Position numbers and translations under genes: made by a program
Notes under the pieces: generated by a model
What the model was told of the DNA's origin: nothing
Databases searched by the model: none
What the model saw: only the letters and a program-made list of their open reading frames with translations
Source of the DNA: Bacteroidota bacterium
Lineage (GTDB): Bacteria > Bacteroidota > Bacteroidia > B-17B0 > Aurantibacillaceae
DNA length: 41,884 nt
NCBI GenBank assembly: GCA_030681615.1
Contig: JAUXSA010000123.1
Span: 1 to 41,884, forward strand
Direction of reading: 5' to 3'
Shown here: positions 14,819 to 23,606 of the stretch, piece by piece
Position numbering within the stretch: position 1 is the stretch's first letter
Layout: every line of letters begins with the position of its first letter

Positions 14819-16456
14819 TTATTCTTTTATTAAAATTTCTTCTTCAATTTCCCAATCCGACAAAACTTTTATTGATTTTGGATAAATAAAAACATGTTCG
14901 GGCTGTATTTTCGAATTTAAGTTACCTGTGTCCCATTTTTTATTTTCATTCACATCAAAAACAATTTTAATTTGATAGGTGCCCGGTGTAACATTAGTAA
15001 AATCAATAGTTGTAGCGTTACTACCAGATAAACTGAACGACACAAATTGCTCTCTTATAATTTGTTCTTGTTCATTTATTAATTGAACTAAATAGCCTTG
15101 TTTTTTATTAAAAAGTAGTTTTAATGATAATTTTCCGAGTTCATTTTCATTTTCGGTCTGAAAAGCGAGCATCAAACTATCATTTTTGTTACCGCTCACA
15201 TCAAAAAATGCAATTGTGTCAACTTTTAAAGAATATTGACTGCCTTGTTTTAGTTTATTGCTTATTTGAAGGGTATTAATGTTTATCCACTTGTATTTTA
15301 TTTTCTCTTCGCCAATTAAACTATCTGTTTTACTATTGAGTTTGATCTTTGTGATATCTGTATTACTTGTATCCATCCAGTTTAAGAATACTAGTTGCAG
15401 CGGTGTATTCAGCGGTAGTGTGCCAAGATATGTATTCAATGTAGCGCTGATTTTCTTTTTACCGCCTTTGATCTTTGGCAATTGTATTTTAACGGTATCA
15501 TTTCTTTTAAATGAGATGTTCTTCAATACAAGATCTAAAGTATCGCTCAGATTTTTGTAGTAGAACGATACAGTGTCTTTTTCCTTACCAACATTTGTTT
15601 CATATATATGAGCATCATCTGCCTTATTTAATGCTTTTAAGCTTACAACACTTTTCTTATTTAATATTATTTGGCTAAAACCATAATAAGGCGAGTAGAT
15701 CTTTTTTACAAAGACCTTGTTTGCCTCTTCTTTAAATAACTTAAGGCTCACATTTGTGTCCGTGCTAAGTTCAAGTGCAGAATCTAAAAAAGCCAGGCGT
15801 TCTATTTCACCATCATATATGTAGTTCTTGTTCTTATCTGCTAAAGCATATACCTTATATATACCTTGCGGCAAATTACCAAAAGCAAATGTGCCGCTTT
15901 CAGAACTTCTGGTAATATAGTTGGGTGTTTTTTTGTAGGGCAAACTATCTACATCTTCACTCTTATTATATAGTCCTATAATAATGTCTTTTTCGGCTTT
16001 ATTATTAAAAGCGTTGAGTACAATACCCTTTATCCTGAGTGAATCGATCACGTTACCTGTCGAGAATACATATTCAAAATTTTCAAGACTGTTTCCTTCG
16101 GTCATATCTATGACCGCTTTTCCAAAATAAAAACGATAAGTTGTATTTGGTAACAGCGCCTGCTTTTTAAATGAGATGATCACTTTCTTTCCATCAGTTT
16201 CAATATCGGGTTCAACACTAAGTTTAGGTGATATAATTAGTTGGTTGGGCAGATCGCTCAACTTTATGTGCTCATTAAATTTTAGTACTATTTGATCTGA
16301 AGTAAAATTTACCGAACCGTTTGCAGGAAGAGCTTCTATTAATTTTGGAGGAGTGCTATCGGGTTTGCCACCGGTTAATGGACCAACCTGTGCGCATTTT
16401 TCGAATAAAAGAATAAGAAAAAATGCTGAAACTATTTTAAATGCCTGCTTTGCCAT
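14819..16456 (-). CDS. Ig-like (SbsA/Big_5) domain surface lipoprotein
   Basis: A 545-residue exported protein. The hydrophobic signal ends in FEKC (Cys21), an atypical lipobox followed by AQVGPLTGGKPDSTPPKL, a start typical of Bacteroidota lipoproteins. An N-terminal Big_5/SbsA-like Ig domain follows (about 35-130: SVNFTSDQIVLKFNEHIKL ... LLPNTTYRFYFGKAVID). Then come a carboxypeptidase-regulatory-like region (YKVYALADKNKNYIYDGE, about 205-222) and more beta-rich domains, ending in a calcium-like motif KIVFDVNENKKWDTG. Probably an outer-membrane-anchored structural or adhesion protein. The exact role is unknown. Confidence 0.82.
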   Translation of the reverse strand: MAKQAFKIVSAFFLILLFEKCAQVGPLTGGKPDSTPPKLIEALPANGSVNFTSDQIVLKFNEHIKLSDLPNQLIISPKLSVEPDIETDGKKVIISFKKQALLPNTTYRFYFGKAVIDMTEGNSLENFEYVFSTGNVIDSLRIKGIVLNAFNNKAEKDIIIGLYNKSEDVDSLPYKKTPNYITRSSESGTFAFGNLPQGIYKVYALADKNKNYIYDGEIERLAFLDSALELSTDTNVSLKLFKEEANKVFVKKIYSPYYGFSQIILNKKSVVSLKALNKADDAHIYETNVGKEKDTVSFYYKNLSDTLDLVLKNISFKRNDTVKIQLPKIKGGKKKISATLNTYLGTLPLNTPLQLVFLNWMDTSNTDITKIKLNSKTDSLIGEEKIKYKWININTLQISNKLKQGSQYSLKVDTIAFFDVSGNKNDSLMLAFQTENENELGKLSLKLLFNKKQGYLVQLINEQEQIIREQFVSFSLSGSNATTIDFTNVTPGTYQIKIVFDVNENKKWDTGNLNSKIQPEHVFIYPKSIKVLSDWEIEEEILIKE

Positions 16457-16514
16457 TAATTAACGCTGTAAAAGTAAAACATTATTCCATTAAAGCATAT
16501 CTTTACAAAACGCT

Positions 16515-17543
16515 GTGATACGCTATTATCTTAAAATATTTAAAAAACTGTCCGTTTATAAAGCATTTAACTTTTTTAAACTCGCTTTTGGATTTTATTA
16601 CTCGCGTTTGATCAATAAACCCATTCAAATGGGTTTGCCATTCTTTATAAGTATTGAACCAACGACGAGTTGCAATTTAAGATGTCCGCAATGCCCGAGT
16701 GGTTTGCGTGAATTTACCCGGCCAACCGGTATGTTGCAAAATCAATTGTTCGAAAAGATCATCCTGCAGACCAAAAAACATTTGCATAGCCTTACATTCT
16801 ATTTTCAGGGCGAACCTTATTTGAACCCCGACTTTTTAAAGATGGTATCGTTTGCAAGCAACAACAACATTTTTACCATAACAAGTACTAACGCGCATTA
16901 TTTGACCGAAGAAAATGCAAAACAAACTATTTTAAGCAAACTCGATAAGCTTATTATTTCGGTGGATGGTATTACGCAGGAAGTTTATGAAAAGTACCGC
17001 ATTGGTGGCGATTATGATAAAGTAATTGCCGGCACCAAAGAGATCTTAAAACAAAAAAAACTATTAAACAGCAGTTCGCCACATGTTGTTTGGCAATTTG
17101 TGGTATTTAAAACCAACGAGCACCAGATTGAGGCTGTAAAAAAATTAGGAAAGGAATTGGGAGTGGATGAGGTAAAGATAAAAACGGCACAGATCTACGA
17201 TTTTGAGAACGGGCACGATCTTATACCGGAAGCAGACAATTATTCTCGCTATAAAAAAGTTAAAGAAGGGAATACCGATAGCTATCGGTACGAACTAAAG
17301 AACAAATTATTGAACCAGTGCTGGCGTATGTGGCAAGGTTGTGTAATAACCTGGGACGGTAAAATTGTGCCCTGCTGTTTTGATAAAGACGCCAAATACA
17401 AATTAGGCAATTTAGAAAAAGACACTTTTGAGAGCATTTGGTTCTCGGATTCTTATAATAATTTCCGTCGTTCTATATTAAAGAGCAGGAACCAAATTGA
17501 TATTTGTACAAATTGTACTGAGGGGACTAAGGTTTGGTCGTAG
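16515..17543 (+). CDS. Radical SAM/SPASM domain protein
   Basis: A 342-residue enzyme. The radical SAM cluster motif is Cys53-x3-Cys57-x2-Cys60 (TSCNLRCPQC), followed by a TIM-barrel half with LTFYFQGEPYLN and KLIISVDGITQEVYEKYR. The C-terminal SPASM region has CWRMWQGCVITWDGKIVPCCFD plus CTNC, ligands for extra Fe-S clusters. SPASM enzymes often modify peptides or proteins, but no precursor peptide is seen nearby and the substrate is unknown. The start is GTG at 16515, as no better ATG exists upstream. It diverges from the 14819 lipoprotein gene. Confidence 0.88.
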   Translation: MIRYYLKIFKKLSVYKAFNFFKLAFGFYYSRLINKPIQMGLPFFISIEPTTSCNLRCPQCPSGLREFTRPTGMLQNQLFEKIILQTKKHLHSLTFYFQGEPYLNPDFLKMVSFASNNNIFTITSTNAHYLTEENAKQTILSKLDKLIISVDGITQEVYEKYRIGGDYDKVIAGTKEILKQKKLLNSSSPHVVWQFVVFKTNEHQIEAVKKLGKELGVDEVKIKTAQIYDFENGHDLIPEADNYSRYKKVKEGNTDSYRYELKNKLLNQCWRMWQGCVITWDGKIVPCCFDKDAKYKLGNLEKDTFESIWFSDSYNNFRRSILKSRNQIDICTNCTEGTKVWS

Positions 17544-17615
17544 ACCTACTAAATTTTACGAATCGAATACGAATAAGTACAAATCTGAATTAAAAGCATC
17601 TAATTCATTAAACAA

Positions 17616-17948
17616 TTAAATCTTTTTCTTATTAAACCTTGTTAATTGCCCACCAAAAGATAAAAGAAGGTTGTCTTTATTCGGAAAACTATATTGTGTT
17701 TTTTCTTCTCTAGGATTTGAAGGCTGATCAGTGAAAATTATGTCACCTTCTGTCCAATAAATCATATTTATTCTTTGAATTTTTTCAGATTCAAGAACAT
17801 CATAAATTAATTTTCCATCTTCGGTAAAAGTCATTGAGGTATCCCCAATCGCTTTTTTAGTTATTTCATCATTTGTATCGCTAATCCAAATGCCAAATAA
17901 GCGCTCGTCAAAATTTTTACGGCCAAAAATCCTATTTAAAATCCCCAT
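17616..17948 (-). CDS. Hypothetical small protein, possibly lipocalin-like
   Basis: A 110-residue protein with no signal peptide. The pattern (ERLFGIWISDTNDE, TEDGKLIYDV, IYWTEGDIIFTD, LLLSFGGQLTRFNKK) alternates short beta strands, with a G-x-W near the start as in lipocalin-like or DUF-type beta barrels. This is suggestive only. It is followed on the minus strand by about 70 bp of AT-rich sequence and convergent with the radical SAM gene. Function not assigned. Confidence 0.65.
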   Translation of the reverse strand: MGILNRIFGRKNFDERLFGIWISDTNDEITKKAIGDTSMTFTEDGKLIYDVLESEKIQRINMIYWTEGDIIFTDQPSNPREEKTQYSFPNKDNLLLSFGGQLTRFNKKKI

Positions 17949-17994
17949 ATTATAAAAGTATCAGTTTTTTACCTACGAAATCTGTGGCTTAAAA

Positions 17995-19770
17995 TTATTC
18001 ATCAGCTCCAAAGATCTTCATGATCACATCCTTATTCTTCTGGGCAATCACCTTTCTTTTCAGGCTTAATTTCGGCGTTATTTCTCCCGATTCAACTGTC
18101 CAAACGCCGGAAATAAACTGGCAACGTTTTAGTTGTTCGTAAGGGGCCAAAGTTGCATTAACGGATTTAATGTGTGCGTTGATCACTTTTTTTATCTCAT
18201 CATGTTCGTGTGCGGTATTTGTACCCGGCCACTCAATGTTGTTCTTATTAAAGTGTTCTTTAAAATTTAAGATGGATGGTATAATTAAAGCCGACGCATA
18301 TTTTTGTCCCTCGCCAATTACCATACAATGTTCTATGAACTTGCTTTCCTTTAATTTATTTTCAATTGCCACCGGCGAAATGTATTTGCCGGCACTGCTT
18401 TTAAAGATCTCTTTTTTACGATCGGTAATTTTTAAAAATTTGCCATCAATAAATTTTCCAATATCACCGGTATGGAACCAACCTTGCGCATCTATCGCTT
18501 CGGCAGTTGCTTCTGGATTTTTATAATAGCCTTTCATCAAACTTGGACCCTTCATGATGATCTCGCCATCTTCTTCGGCAATTTTTACTTCCGAATTCTC
18601 TACCACTTTTCCAACGGTGCCAAACATCATATTGCCTGTTCCTAAACGGTTAACAGCAACCACCACGCAAGTTTCAGTTAAACCATAACCCTGTAATAAT
18701 TTTAAATTGGCGCAGGCAAAAATCCGTTCAATGCGTGGGTTAAGTGCAGCGCCTCCACTCACAATAACTTCTACTTTTCCACCAACGGCTGCGCGCCATT
18801 TTGAATAGACCATTATATCGCAGATCTTTCTTTGAAATTCGTACCATGGCCCGTTCGCTCCATCTAATTCGTAACGTTCAGCTAATCGCAAACTCCATTC
18901 AAACACGGTTTTTTTAAAACCGCCCAGTTTTTCGCCGGCAGCAATAATTTTTTCTAACACTCTTTCTAAAACGCGGGGCACGGCTACAAAAATCTCGGGA
19001 TGTAATTCCCTACAATTATCGCCAATGGTCTCAAAATTCTCGGCATAATAAATACTTACGTTATGATATAAATAAAGCGTATTTAAAAAGCGTTCGTAAA
19101 CATGGTTAAGCGGTAAAAAACTTAAAGCCCTCCATCTATCCACAAAAGGCGCAATATCTTTACAGATCATCACATTACTTATAAGGTTTTTGTGGGTTAT
19201 CATTACACCTTTTGGCTGACCGGTTGTGCCGGAGGTATATAATATAGTAAGTAGGTCATCTTCTTTAACCGTAGATTTTATTTCTTCAACTTTGGTTTGA
19301 TCTAAGTTTTGTTTGCCTAAATCGAGAAATTCAGAAAAAGATTTAACCCCTTCAATAGCCGTAAAACTGAATACATATTTTAAATGCGGCAACTGGTCTT
19401 CCATAGCTACCAACTTTGCGTAGGTAGACTTTTCTGAGATAAAAATAATTTTGGCCTCGCAATGGTTTAAAATATATTTAAGGTCTTCGCTGCTAATAGT
19501 TGGAAAAATTGGTGCCGATGGCATGGCCACTTGTTGAGAGCCATAGTCAACAAAATTCCATTCAGGCATATTGCTTGCCATAATTGCCAGGTTATCGCCG
19601 CTTTGTAAACCCAAATGTAAAAGGGCCGAACTCACATAATTGGCATTGGTAACAAAATCGGTAACGCTATGTTTAACCCATTGTTTGTTTACTTTAGAGC
19701 ATAAAATATCCTCTTTGGTTGAGGTCTTTTTAAGATTATCTAAAATGTCAAAAACTCTTTTTATCTCCAT
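17995..19770 (-). CDS. fadD: Long-chain fatty acid-CoA ligase (AMP-forming)
   Basis: A 591-residue adenylate-forming enzyme. The P-loop-like motif LYTSGTTGQPKGVMITH is at about 178-194. It is followed by FLPLNHVYERF, VSGGAALNPRIERIF, LLQGYGLTETCVVV, GWFHTGDIGKF and LKITDRKKEIFKSSAGKYISP, the order of the long-chain acyl-CoA synthetase family. It activates fatty acids with ATP and CoA at the membrane for degradation or lipid synthesis. Length fits the bacterial FAA1-like group better than E. coli FadD. It appears monocistronic. Confidence 0.92.
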   Translation of the reverse strand: MEIKRVFDILDNLKKTSTKEDILCSKVNKQWVKHSVTDFVTNANYVSSALLHLGLQSGDNLAIMASNMPEWNFVDYGSQQVAMPSAPIFPTISSEDLKYILNHCEAKIIFISEKSTYAKLVAMEDQLPHLKYVFSFTAIEGVKSFSEFLDLGKQNLDQTKVEEIKSTVKEDDLLTILYTSGTTGQPKGVMITHKNLISNVMICKDIAPFVDRWRALSFLPLNHVYERFLNTLYLYHNVSIYYAENFETIGDNCRELHPEIFVAVPRVLERVLEKIIAAGEKLGGFKKTVFEWSLRLAERYELDGANGPWYEFQRKICDIMVYSKWRAAVGGKVEVIVSGGAALNPRIERIFACANLKLLQGYGLTETCVVVAVNRLGTGNMMFGTVGKVVENSEVKIAEEDGEIIMKGPSLMKGYYKNPEATAEAIDAQGWFHTGDIGKFIDGKFLKITDRKKEIFKSSAGKYISPVAIENKLKESKFIEHCMVIGEGQKYASALIIPSILNFKEHFNKNNIEWPGTNTAHEHDEIKKVINAHIKSVNATLAPYEQLKRCQFISGVWTVESGEITPKLSLKRKVIAQKNKDVIMKIFGADE

Positions 19771-19870
19771 AATATAATTCTAATTTCCATAAAAATAAGC
19801 GAATAACAAAATAGATCTTTTGAGTCGCCTGACTTTTGCCCGCGGCTCAATAACAAATGTTGCTTTTTTT

Positions 19871-20030
19871 GGCTCCGGAGGAGCCAAACATTTTAAAAAC
19901 AACATACGCGTACCACTATCGCACCAGAGGTGCGAAACAAAGGAACTGATCTATCACAATAATGTTGCGTACCTCCGGCACGCTGACCTTTATCAAATTA
20001 TTTCTGTAAATATTTGCTCCTCCGGAGCAA
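19871..20030. repeat. Cluster of four short palindromes (CTCCGGAG/CACCAGAGGTG family)
   Basis: The 317-bp gap between divergent fadD and rfaD holds four hairpins: 19871-19885 (GGCTCCGGAGGAGCC), 19919-19935 (TCGCACCAGAGGTGCGA), 19967-19983 (GCGTACCTCCGGCACGC, one mismatch) and 20014-20030 (TTGCTCCTCCGGAGCAA). They share a CC(T/A)CCGG/CCAGAGG core and resemble REP elements in Bacteroidota. No ORF with support lies here. The A/T stretch after 20050 probably carries the rfaD promoter. Confidence 0.7.
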
Positions 20031-20088
20031 TGAATGCCCGTGCTTCTCTTTCATTATTTTTAATTAACTTTACATCACAAAACACATT

Positions 20089-21054
20089 ATGATCGTTATT
20101 ACAGGTTCGGCAGGATTTATTGGTAGTTGTATCGTTTCGAAATTTAATTCGGAAGGTGTAAATAATTTGATATTGGTGGATGATTTTTCTGTAGCCGATA
20201 AACAAGCCAATTATACTTTAAAGACCTTTTACCAAAAAATAGAACGCAAACATTTTATTGACTGGTTTGATAACAACTACAATATTGTTAGCCACGTTAT
20301 ACATATTGGTGCAAGAACAGATACTACCGAAAAAGATGTTCATATTTTAAACGAACTGAACCTTGATTACACTAAAGCCATTTGGCGCATTTGTGCTAAA
20401 AACAATATTTCTTTAATTTATGCTTCGTCGGCTGCGACGTATGGTTTAGGCGAACATGGTTATGAAGATGATGAGACAAAGATCCCACTTTTAAAACCCT
20501 TAAATCTTTACGGCGAAAGTAAGAACGATTTTGATAAATGGGCTTTGCAACAAAAACAAACACCGCCCAACTGGTATGGTTTAAAATTCTTTAATGTGTA
20601 CGGACCTAACGAATATCATAAAGGCAGAATGGCTTCTGTAATTTTTCACTCTTTCCTGCAGATAAATGAAACCGGAAAAGTAAAATTATTTCGTTCGCAC
20701 AATCCTAATTATACGGATGGCGGTCAGCTCCGTGATTTTGTTTATGTAAAAGATGTTGTAAATGTGATCTGGTTCTTATATTCATCAAAAGTAAAAAATG
20801 GCATTTATAATTTAGGGAGCGGTAAGGCCCGCACTTTTTTAGATCTTGCTAATGCTACTTTTAAAGCATTAAATATTGAACCAAACATTGAATTTATTGA
20901 TACACCAATTGACATAAGGGATAAATACCAGTATTTTACCGAAGCCAATATGAGCAAACTAGTAAACGCAGGTTATTCAAAAAAATTTACCAGTCTTGAA
21001 GACGGGGTAAATGATTATGTGAAAAATTACCTTTTAAAAAGTAATTATATTTAG
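20089..21054 (+). CDS. rfaD: ADP-L-glycero-D-manno-heptose 6-epimerase
   Basis: A 321-residue NAD(P)-dependent short-chain/extended epimerase. The Rossmann motif GSAGFIGS is at 6-13. The IHIGARTDTTEKD segment and the catalytic Tyr141-x3-Lys145 (YGESK) with YASSAATYG match HldD/RfaD, as do FFNVYGPNEYHKGRMASVIFH and GGQLRDFVYVKDVV. It inverts C6 of ADP-D-glycero-manno-heptose to give the LPS inner-core heptose donor, which fits lpxK at the window start. No other heptose pathway gene is adjacent. Confidence 0.93.
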   Translation: MIVITGSAGFIGSCIVSKFNSEGVNNLILVDDFSVADKQANYTLKTFYQKIERKHFIDWFDNNYNIVSHVIHIGARTDTTEKDVHILNELNLDYTKAIWRICAKNNISLIYASSAATYGLGEHGYEDDETKIPLLKPLNLYGESKNDFDKWALQQKQTPPNWYGLKFFNVYGPNEYHKGRMASVIFHSFLQINETGKVKLFRSHNPNYTDGGQLRDFVYVKDVVNVIWFLYSSKVKNGIYNLGSGKARTFLDLANATFKALNIEPNIEFIDTPIDIRDKYQYFTEANMSKLVNAGYSKKFTSLEDGVNDYVKNYLLKSNYI

Positions 21055-21070
21055 ATCAGTACATTGTTTT

Positions 21071-21106
21071 CTTAGTGAACCTTAGTGTTCTCTGTGCCTT
21101 TGTGGT
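21071..21106. repeat. Partial copy of the CTTTGTGGT intergenic repeat
   Basis: CTTAGTGAACCTTAGTGTTC followed by CTCTGTGCCTTTGTGGT resembles the right arm of the element at 11757-11849 (CTTAGTGAAACGCTTTGTGCTCTTTGTGGT). The left arm is missing, so this is a remnant between rfaD and the aminopeptidase gene. Confidence 0.6.
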
Positions 21107-21164
21107 GAAAATATAAACAGTTTTTTCTTCTATTTTGTAAAGATTTTTTTCCTAAATTTAGGTT

Positions 21165-23597
21165 ATGAGAATTTATTTAAAAACGATGTGCCTTTTAGGC
21201 CTGTTGATGGGCTCAACTATTTCAGCGCAAAATTATGGATGCCAGCATGGAAAAAATATGCAATCGGCCGCACCTATATATTATAGTGCCGAAAATCTTA
21301 GAAGCGATACCTTTAATATATTAACCTATACTATTAATCTTGAGATAGGAAATACAACTTTCAAGCAAATTGCGGGTAATACACAAATTCGTTTTGCGCC
21401 GAAATTAAATAACAGAACATTTATTCGTTTTGACCTTCTTAAATTAACGATCGACTCAATAAAAGAGAATGCTACTTTATTGACCTACGTATATAATGAT
21501 ACTATTTTGAAGGTGAATTTTACTGCACCAAAAAATATAACTGACACTTCTATATTTACGGTTTATTACCATGGTATGCCACAGGGTGATCCAAGTGGTT
21601 GGGGTGGTTTTTATTTTGATAATCATGGAGGTAATCAATATGCCTATAATTTAGGTGTTGGTTTTGCAGCCAAGCCACATAATTATGGCCGCGTTTGGTT
21701 TCCGTGTTTTGATAATTTTGTTGAGCGAAGTAAATACGTATTTAATATTACCTGTGATTCGACACGTCGTGCATATTGTAACGGACAATTAACTTCAGAT
21801 ATTGTTACTGCCGCAAAACGTACACGTCAATGGGTTTTGAACGATGAGATCCCAACTTATCTTGCATCGGTTGCTGTTGCAAGATACAGGCAGGTAAACT
21901 GGACAATTAATGCGCTGAACGGTATTAAACCAATAACATTAGTTGGTGTTGCAGCAGATACAACTGCGATGAAAAACGGTTTCGTTAATTTAAAAAATTG
22001 TATACATGGTTTTGAAAATTATTATGGCCCATATGTGTGGAACCGTTTTGGTTATGCACTTGTACCATTTAATAGTGGCGCAATGGAACATGCTACAAAC
22101 ATTGCATATCCGCGCGCGGTAATTGGCAGTCTTACTTATGAAGCAGAATTAATGGCGCACGAATTAGCGCATCACTGGTGGGGCGATCTTATTACCTGCG
22201 AAACTCAGGAAGACATGTGGATAAATGAAGGCATGGCAACATTTAGTGCTTACATGTTTACAGAATGGCAATACGGTAAAACAAGTTATTTAAATGCAGT
22301 GAAGACCGAACATGACGACCTGTTACACTTCCTTCACAAAAAAGATGGTGGCTTTAGAGCGGTGAGTGGAATTCCACACAGTACAACTTATGGCGATCAT
22401 GTTTATAAAAAAGGTGCAGATATTGCGCATACTTTAAGAGGTTATATGGGCGACATTTCTTTTTTTAATGGTGCAAAATATGTGATGCAACAAAAAGCCA
22501 ACAAAAGCATAAATAGTAATGAGTTTAGAGATCTACTTCAAGCCAGCAGTGGCCAAAACCTGACAGATTTTTTTACTAATTGGGTATTTAACGGCGGTTG
22601 GTCGCATTTTGCAATTGATTCGGTAAAATATACTCAGATCTCACCCACAAGTTATGACGCTGTTATTGCTTTAAAACAAAAAACGTATGGCACAACAGTT
22701 TTACACAATAGTGTGCCTTTAGAAGTAAAATTTTTTAAGAGCGATTGGTCTTCTGTAACTAAAACAGTTACAATGAGTGGCGCCACCGGAAGTTTTACAG
22801 TTAATGTTCCTTTCAATCCTGTTTACTCCGCTTTAAATTACGACAGTAAAATTGGCGATGCTACTTCGCATGAAGTTAAGACCGTGAAAAACACAGGCAA
22901 TCTGAATTGGAATTTAGGAAAAGTATCTATGATCATTCAGAATAAAGGATTGGACTCGAGTTTAATTCGTGTGGTACATAATTATGTTAAACCCGATCCG
23001 TTCAAGAACAATCCTTTAAATCATAAACTTTCTAACCAACATTTCTGGAAGATCGAAGGGATCTTATCTCCCGGTTTTGTTTCAAAGATCAGGTTTAATT
23101 ATGATGGGAATAAATCGATAGGTGGAACATATTCATATTTAGACACACTTTTAACTATTGTAAATGGCGATAGCGTGAGATTATTTTACAGGGAAAATGC
23201 AGCAGACGATTGGAAAGTATTAAAGAATATGAACAAATTTGTTTCAGGATTAAGAACTGGTTTTATTGAAATTGATACTTTAAAATTGGGAGAGTACACC
23301 TTTGGTAATTCTACTGATACAAGTTCGGTTGGAATAATCGAACACATAAAAAATATGGTGGACGTAAAAGTTTATCCAAATCCAGCCAAACATAAATGTA
23401 CTATTGAGTTTAAAGACGAGATAAAAAAGGAGTATACTTTAAGTGTGTATGATATTGAAGGAAGAATTTTGTTGAACAGAACTATAAATAACAAATTAAC
23501 AAACCTGGATATAGATCAATTTGTAAAGGGCACTTATTTTATAAAAATAGAAAGTGCGAATAAGCTGGTGTATAGTCAGAAATTGTTAATTGATTAA
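21165..23597 (+). CDS. M1 family aminopeptidase with type IX secretion sorting domain
   Basis: An 810-residue secreted metallopeptidase. Residues 1-21 are a signal peptide. An N-terminal M1 beta domain (about 45-250) precedes the catalytic domain, which has GAMEH (305-309, variant of GxMEN), zinc motif HELAH (332-336) with Glu355 in WINEGMATF, and WWGD. The C-terminus (from about residue 730, KVYPNPAKHKCTIEF to KLVYSQKLLID) is a type A T9SS sorting domain, so export to the surface or medium via T9SS is expected. It probably cleaves N-terminal residues from peptides outside the cell. His in place of Asn in GxMEN is a mild variation. Confidence 0.92.
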   Translation: MRIYLKTMCLLGLLMGSTISAQNYGCQHGKNMQSAAPIYYSAENLRSDTFNILTYTINLEIGNTTFKQIAGNTQIRFAPKLNNRTFIRFDLLKLTIDSIKENATLLTYVYNDTILKVNFTAPKNITDTSIFTVYYHGMPQGDPSGWGGFYFDNHGGNQYAYNLGVGFAAKPHNYGRVWFPCFDNFVERSKYVFNITCDSTRRAYCNGQLTSDIVTAAKRTRQWVLNDEIPTYLASVAVARYRQVNWTINALNGIKPITLVGVAADTTAMKNGFVNLKNCIHGFENYYGPYVWNRFGYALVPFNSGAMEHATNIAYPRAVIGSLTYEAELMAHELAHHWWGDLITCETQEDMWINEGMATFSAYMFTEWQYGKTSYLNAVKTEHDDLLHFLHKKDGGFRAVSGIPHSTTYGDHVYKKGADIAHTLRGYMGDISFFNGAKYVMQQKANKSINSNEFRDLLQASSGQNLTDFFTNWVFNGGWSHFAIDSVKYTQISPTSYDAVIALKQKTYGTTVLHNSVPLEVKFFKSDWSSVTKTVTMSGATGSFTVNVPFNPVYSALNYDSKIGDATSHEVKTVKNTGNLNWNLGKVSMIIQNKGLDSSLIRVVHNYVKPDPFKNNPLNHKLSNQHFWKIEGILSPGFVSKIRFNYDGNKSIGGTYSYLDTLLTIVNGDSVRLFYRENAADDWKVLKNMNKFVSGLRTGFIEIDTLKLGEYTFGNSTDTSSVGIIEHIKNMVDVKVYPNPAKHKCTIEFKDEIKKEYTLSVYDIEGRILLNRTINNKLTNLDIDQFVKGTYFIKIESANKLVYSQKLLID

Positions 23598-23606
23598 TTT
23601 TGATCT

